This document shows positions 58,547 through 64,000 of a stretch of DNA of 64,000 bases, piece after piece. Source of the stretch: Ceraceosorus guamensis (lineage: Eukaryota; Basidiomycota; Exobasidiomycetes; Ceraceosorales; Ceraceosoraceae); assembly GCF_003144195.1 (NCBI RefSeq), contig NW_020289999.1, positions 610,759 through 674,758 of the forward strand. The letters are read 5' to 3'. A program made the position numbers and the translations under genes. The notes under the pieces are model-generated. The model searched no databases, had not been told where the DNA came from, and worked only from the letters and a program-made list of their open reading frames with translations. Position 1 is the first letter of the stretch. Each line of letters begins with the position of its first letter.

Positions 58547-61255
58547 GTTCGATCTTGAGCGGCCTTAGAGATCCGTGCAGAGGAACAGGGGCCGCCCGAC
58601 CAATTTGCAACAACAGCTTGCTGCCTCGCGACCGTGTACACACGAGGGTGTGAAGCTGAATGCACGCGCCGAGCGCAAACCCAAAATGCAGCGCTGATTT
58701 AGATCTGGACTGATGAGTCTCTGTCGATCGTCCCAAGTACTCGAATGGACATGGTGAATCTGCTGCAGGGGCTGTTCATCGTGACCGCCACGACTTTCTG
58801 ATCAGCATCATGCACGGATCTCCACAGCTCGCATCTCGATGGCCTTTGACGTCACGTGTCTAGATGTCACGTCCGTGCGCACTTTTGACTCTTGACTCTT
58901 GACTCTTGACTGTGCAGATCAGCCACGTGCTGCTTTGAGGTCGCCTGACAAGCATCAGCAACTCCAGACTCACGACTCGCGACTGACGACTCTGACTGTA
59001 CCGTTGCGCTGTCCAGTCATGCAAGATGCGAGCCGTTGCCGGTCAGCACCGGTACGATCCGGAATCACATGCGTGAAGAACCCATCCAATCTTGCCGCAC
59101 GATACGAATACCACCCACACACACGACTCTGACTCGCGCCTGACTTCTCACGATGTAGAGAATCCCACCAGCCAAATGTGAACCCCATGGCGATACGTTC
59201 AGGTGCGAGCACAGTCACAGTAAGGTCTCACGCAGAGGCGGACACGCACCGCTCACAATCGCAATGAGCCGACGGGCACGCTCGGCTCATGCACCCCCAT
59301 AGCCAGGATCGCAAGCTAAGCTTGTGTCCCTCATGTCGTGAGCTGGCCCACGTTGCGTAGCGCGATTTGCGACATATGACTCTAGAGACGGGTGAGGAAG
59401 CAGCTACGGAAGTCACGAGTCATCGTGCTCACTGCTCGACCACTCATGCTTCAGTGACGTCTTCACCCTCGATTTGTGGGTCAGCATCTGGCCTTGGTAA
59501 CCACTGCGGCCTCAGCGAATGCAAGGTCAGCAGCGCAGCTGTCTCCTCTTCGCGGGTCGGGCCTTAATTCGAACATCATGTTCATGAGAGGTCATGAGAA
59601 CGTTGAACATTCGAGCCTGGCTCATATCGGCTGACCACGATGGTGAATCTCGTTTGTTCTCGTGTCTACGAGCGTCTCCACAATCAAGAATTGAATGCTA
59701 CCAAGGTGAAATGCGACGTGACTCGTGAACTCGACATCTGCTGCCATCTTCGACTCCTTGCTCTTCTGAGCCCAGCGTACGATTCAATATTGAGGCGCGC
59801 TTCGACTCTAGATCTTGATTGGATGCAGTAGTAATCGAGGGTCCCTTGCTGCATGTTCGAGCAGAATGGGAATCAAATGACAATCAATCTGCCTTTGCGA
59901 GCTTCTATGCGGGCGAGATGCAGAGATCATGCCGGTGCTGTGCTACGGTACGAGCAGTACCGCACTGGTGACTCCTGGTGATGTGAAGGTGCACGCTATA
60001 GTCCGGCCGGGGATAATCACAACCGGGATTGGGATTTCGACCGGCTTGATAGTGGCTGAGTGCCAAAGCATGCTGCGGCCCGTGGGAAGGGCGAAGAAGT
60101 CTGTTGGGCATGAGAGCTGCTGCGTGCGGATCAACCCGAAGGAAGCTAAACAGACCGTTTCCTGCACGCAAGCAGTAGCCTCGTCAGCTTTTACTCACCG
60201 CTCCCCACTTTACAACCCTTCGAGCTCGCTTACATTCGATTCAATCTGACCTTGCCAGCTCGCTTCATGCGCTTGAGCGGTCACTCAAACAAGAAATAGA
60301 AAATTCACGATTAGAATCTTCGATTGCCTTGTCCTGTAGACGCCCCCCGCTTACGCACCCTTGACTGTGACTATAAGCAGCCTCCCATCAGACTCAAAAC
60401 TTTCACTCTGACTAGAATTCACAGACAATCAAACTCAATGAAGAGTTGTGCCAATTCAAATGACATTGAGACCCATTTTGTGATGCCCTGCATAGGAACA
60501 AAGCTTCAGAAAGGGTAGGAAAGCTTGCTGCGATTCAGTTCAAATTCGCGTCGTTGAATTATTTTGATTCAAATTGCAAGCCGGCTGCTAGGAGAGGAGC
60601 TATAGAGGAGGCCAAACCATGCAGCAAGACGCCGCACGCGCGAAACCAAGTGCATGACGGGTGACGTCGCAGTGGGCGCGGAAATTGCGCTCGAACAGCA
60701 TGCAGCGCAAGAGCACGCAGCACTCAGACTCAAGACTGCAGCAGCACCGGTGAGACCAGTCCGGACACGGACGGTACATGCTGATCGAGCGCGGCGTGTG
60801 CGCGGTGTCAGCAAGGGCGACGCGGGCATATAGCTGTAGCAGCATATGTGCATCAGCAGCGAGCGCACGCACCCGACCTCTCGCCATTTCGCGCTCGGAG
60901 GCGCAGGGCTCGCGCATACCGTAAGGCGTGATTGACGGCTCGTGAGTCAAAGTGTCAGAGGCTTTGATCGCAAAAGATTTGTGACTTGGTCCAACCAAGC
61001 TTCTCGCACACTTCACGAGCAATCTGGGCGTTTCCCGTACCATACATTCACATCAGCTAGTTGTTAGGACAACATTGATAGCAGCGACTAGCCACTCGGT
61101 GCCGTCGTAGTAGTTGCTATCGCTCGCCACCACACCCCAAGGCGACTCGAACAAACACAGAGCCGCTGTTGTCGCTCCACCTCGAAGGGGTTGCCCTCGG
61201 CAACATTTCGACATTCTGATTTTAGCATCATCCTCGAACCCACACGACATCAGCC
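58547..61255. other. Long intergenic region (2.7 kb), motif-rich
   Basis: No gene is supported. It contains the TTGACTC tandem repeat (58885-58912), further gactcacgactcgcgactgacgactc motifs (58968-58993), and an AT-richer stretch at 60290-60580 with gattagaatcttcgattg and gattcaaattg elements. No tRNA-like cloverleaf was recognised. Confidence 0.5.
58885..58912. repeat. Tandem TTGACTC repeat, four copies
   Basis: Three perfect TTGACTC units and a fourth TTGACTG lie head to tail, about 340 bp upstream of CSN2's start codon. Partial copies occur nearby and in other spacers (17237-17270, 47384-47392). Confidence 0.8.
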
Positions 61256-63374
61256 ATGCCATTCGAGGATCCCAACAGCTTCTTGTTCGGACTGAATCAG
61301 TTCGCCAGTCCTCCTGGCAACTCTCCGAACGCAGGAGGTGCTGGTTCATCCGCCTTGAACAGTCGACATGACTCGTTGCTCACGGGCTTGGAATCTTTCG
61401 GTGAATCTGCGCCCGGCGCCAATGCAGACGATGGTCTGCTTGGGCAAGGCACCTTTGCAGATCAGCTGGCTCTGTGGACCAATGCCAACTTCAGTTTCGA
61501 TGGTCCGACAGGTCACGCCTTGCTTGCCGATGATGACAAGGACAAGGACAAAGATGGCGATCTCGACGCTGGTCGGGAGGCCGACGAAGCCGATCGCAAG
61601 CGCGCTCAGGCTCGCGCCGAGAACCGCGAGACGGAAGCTGCTCTCTTTCAGCGTCAAAGAGAGGCGAACGAGAGGCGTGCTGAAGAAGAGCGTCATCATC
61701 AACATAATTCACAGCAGATCAATGGCACTCACGACCAGCACCGCGCCAGCCAGCCAAACACAGCACCTCCGACGCCATTGATCACCCAGCAGCAGACTTA
61801 CTTCGGCGGCGCGTTGGGCGCTCCCGCACCCAGTCATCAACAGCACGCTCGGAGACCTTCAGAGCTTCATGCGCACAACGTTCCGAGCCCTAGCATCTCT
61901 CAGGCCCAGTTCGCGGCCCAGCTGCAAGCACAACTTCAGAACCCTTTTCCAGTCAACAATCCATTCTGGAATGGTGCGGGCAGCACTTCAAATCCGTTGC
62001 AAGCCCTGCTGTACCAACAGCAGCCTCAGCACCTTTCGCAGCTACCGGGTCAAGTGGGACAACCTCAAGGCAGGCCATCTCAGCCGCAGCCACCCTTGCC
62101 TGGCAACGTCGACCTTAATACGCTGCTCGCTCTCCAGCAAGCGCTGAGCTCCATCAATGGTGGTAGCGGCCAACCTGCATCAGCTCAGGTCACCACTCTA
62201 CTCGGCCAGCTCAGCAATCCCCAAGTTCAGGCAGCGTTGTCCCAGCTGCAACAACCGCAGCACCAGCACCACGAGAACGGCCAATTCTCGCGAAACGGTT
62301 CGCTGAACATTGATACCTCGCATGCTCCGAATGGTATTTCGAACCCTTTCCCGCCTATTCCTGGCTGGCAGCCAAGCGGAAACGGTGCTGGGACACCGCA
62401 TGCTCCAGAGTTCCATGGTTTGCCAAATGGTGCAGGCCATGGCCCCGGTCCTCTTGGTGCAGTCGGTCGACAGTCATCATTCCAAGGTCGACACACCGGC
62501 AACGCTCACGGCTCTGCCGACGAAGGCTCCAACGGCCTTGGCGACGGAGAACGTCAAGCGATCTCGAGAAAGAAGAAGGCTCGCACTAGCCCGGACAGCG
62601 GACAAGGCGATAGCTCCGACAATGCTCGCGAGCAAGCTGACAGCTCCGCGGACGCTGATGCTCGTGCCGCTGAGAGGGACGACATTCCTCCATTGCAGCT
62701 CATCGACACCGGCAATCCCGAAGCTGATGCCGAGGCGAATAGGCTCGCCATTGAGGAAGACAAGCGCCGCCGCAACACGGCCGCGAGCGGTGAGTGAGGG
62801 CGCCATGGTGTGCACGAATATGGCTTGCATAGAGGCTTTGGCTTCTTGCTGATTGATGGCATCGTCTCGCACATCCGTAGCTCGGTTTCGCGTCAAGAAG
62901 AAGCAGCGCGAGGCGGCTCTCGAGGCTACTTCGCGAGATTTGCGCACTCGTCTTGCAGACCTCGAGCAAGAGAACAGCCGCTTGCGAACCGAAAATGGCT
63001 GGCTGAAGGGACTGATCCACGTCAAGCCCGAACAAGGCTCGGCTGGAGGCGCATCCACCAGCGCGGGAGCAGCTGCTCGCGCAGCCACGACGAGTGCAGG
63101 TACCAGTGCCACTTCCAGCTTTGTGCCGAGAGGTACTACTGGTCAGGCTCAGGGCTCTTCAAATGCTGATACCGCAGTCTCGAGGCTCAGGGATACGGGT
63201 CTCCATCCCCGCGGCGTGGGAACGGAAAGCGCGACCTCGACCCAAAATGGTAGCGCTGCTCGTGCCTCCAATGGCACTTCCGCTACCAACGGCGCTGCTT
63301 CCTCCCACAAGAATGCAGCTGCCACCCCTGCAGTCGCTAGCTCTGCCGCCACCAAGAGGGACCGAGAGGACTAA
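61256..63374 (+). CDS. bZIP transcription factor, CYS3/Zip1-like
   Basis: Two exons (61256-62789, 62881-63374) encode 675 residues. The N-terminal two thirds are Gln/His/Pro/Asn-rich, as in activation regions, with an Asp/Lys and Arg/Glu segment at about 93-155. The bZIP domain spans about 500-560: basic region KRRRNTAASARFRVKKKQREAAL, then a leucine-zipper helix RDLRTRLADLEQENSRLRTENGWLKGLI. The NTAASARFR...KKKQRE core is that of the Neurospora CYS3 / fission yeast Zip1 group, which controls sulfur assimilation or metal stress. The intron splits the basic region exactly between Ser and Ala. The C-terminal tail is Ala/Ser/Thr-rich. The target pathway is an inference from the basic-region core. 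Confidence 0.88.
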
Positions 63375-64000
63375 GCTTGGCCGACTCGAGTCTCTTCGAT
63401 CATGATCAAGCACGACTGCAACGCCTTGAAACCAAAGTACGATCAATCCGTGCATCTCTCTCTTTTTAAAGTTGTGGCAAATACCTGGTGGTGAAAGGAA
63501 AGAACAGGGAAGCGAGATTGTACGATTCTCTTTCTATTATGAAGGGTTTGCGCTCCGGGAATGCAGGCGACCGGGGAGGCGCGATGATGGTGCGCTGGAA
63601 CACTTTATCAGACACCTTGACTGTCGTTACCGCATCGGCCCCCGTACTTGTGGGCCCTTGCCAATTTCGCTGTGGAACTTGCTTCTCACCCAAGCTACGC
63701 CGATCGTGTTGCGTGTTGTATGTAACGTACCAAAGTGATGGGAAAACAAGGGGATTTCTAAGATTACACGCAAAGTCGAACAGAGATGCGACTCCCGATT
63801 TGGTCCTGATGTCAATGAACGAAGGGGGGCAGACGATGTTGAGTGAGGTCTTTCCTCTTTCCCTTTCTGACCACACACGTGTTGCCCCGGTCACGGAAAA
63901 TAAGTCTGCACGTTCGGCGCGGTGAAGAGGCTTGGCCGAAGGCTCTCCAGACTTCGCGAGTCACACATGACTGACTTTGGATGGGGAAAAAAAGAGGGGG
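63375..64000. other. Downstream region of the bZIP gene
   Basis: No gene is supported. Open frames overlap on both strands without domains, and the window ends here. Confidence 0.5.

Overview
The window is nuclear DNA of an intron-rich fungus. I place it in the Basidiomycota, probably Ustilaginomycotina (smut relatives); that placement rests on overall gene style and is not proven. The evidence is GC-rich coding sequence, about 85 spliceosomal introns (mostly 60-110 nt, donors mainly GTGAGT, often CTGAC/CTGAT-like branch sequences), and conserved eukaryotic genes such as DBP5, UTP13, Raptor/KOG1, CSN2, RPAP3 and DCAF11. There are no operons, rRNA genes, CRISPR arrays, transposons or convincing tRNAs.

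I modelled 19 protein-coding genes, 17 of them spliced, and every model closes in frame. From left to right: SFT2 (+, 390-1595); secreted GH5 mannanase (-, 1875-4667); DDHD-domain phospholipase A1 (+, 5302-9476); aldo-keto reductase (+, 11933-13558); FAD-dependent amine-oxidase-like protein (+, 14866-16793); NDUFAF6-like complex I assembly factor (+, 17374-19125); TTC9-like TPR protein (-, 19586-20766); DBP5 helicase (+, 21558-23745); UTP13 (+, 24718-28191); uncharacterised conserved protein (-, 28392-29117); FHA-domain protein (-, 29624-32183); RPAP3-like R2TP subunit (+, 32754-34366); Baeyer-Villiger-type flavin monooxygenase (+, 35738-37682); Raptor/KOG1 (+, 38830-45003); orphan protein (-, 45499-46665); DCAF11-like WD40 protein (+, 48062-51342); ankyrin plus CCCH protein (+, 52926-55671); CSN2 (-, 56367-58546); CYS3-like bZIP factor (+, 61256-63374).

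The genes are mostly unrelated housekeeping functions: Golgi traffic, ribosome assembly, mRNA export, TORC1, R2TP chaperone, cullin control and complex I assembly. A few are metabolic enzymes. They do not form a pathway or secondary-metabolite cluster. Two gene pairs are divergent across shared promoters (TTC9-like/DBP5 and FHA/RPAP3).

I did not find a strongly supported new biological system. The most unusual features are: (1) very small exons, including internal exons of 7, 10, 16, 16, 21 and 21 nt and a 14-nt terminal exon, each needed to restore a conserved motif or the frame; (2) a recurrent secondary donor class, GTGCGT; (3) a dispersed intergenic motif family around TCACGANTC and TTGACTC; (4) MluI-box elements upstream of the FHA gene; and (5) two genes I could not assign.
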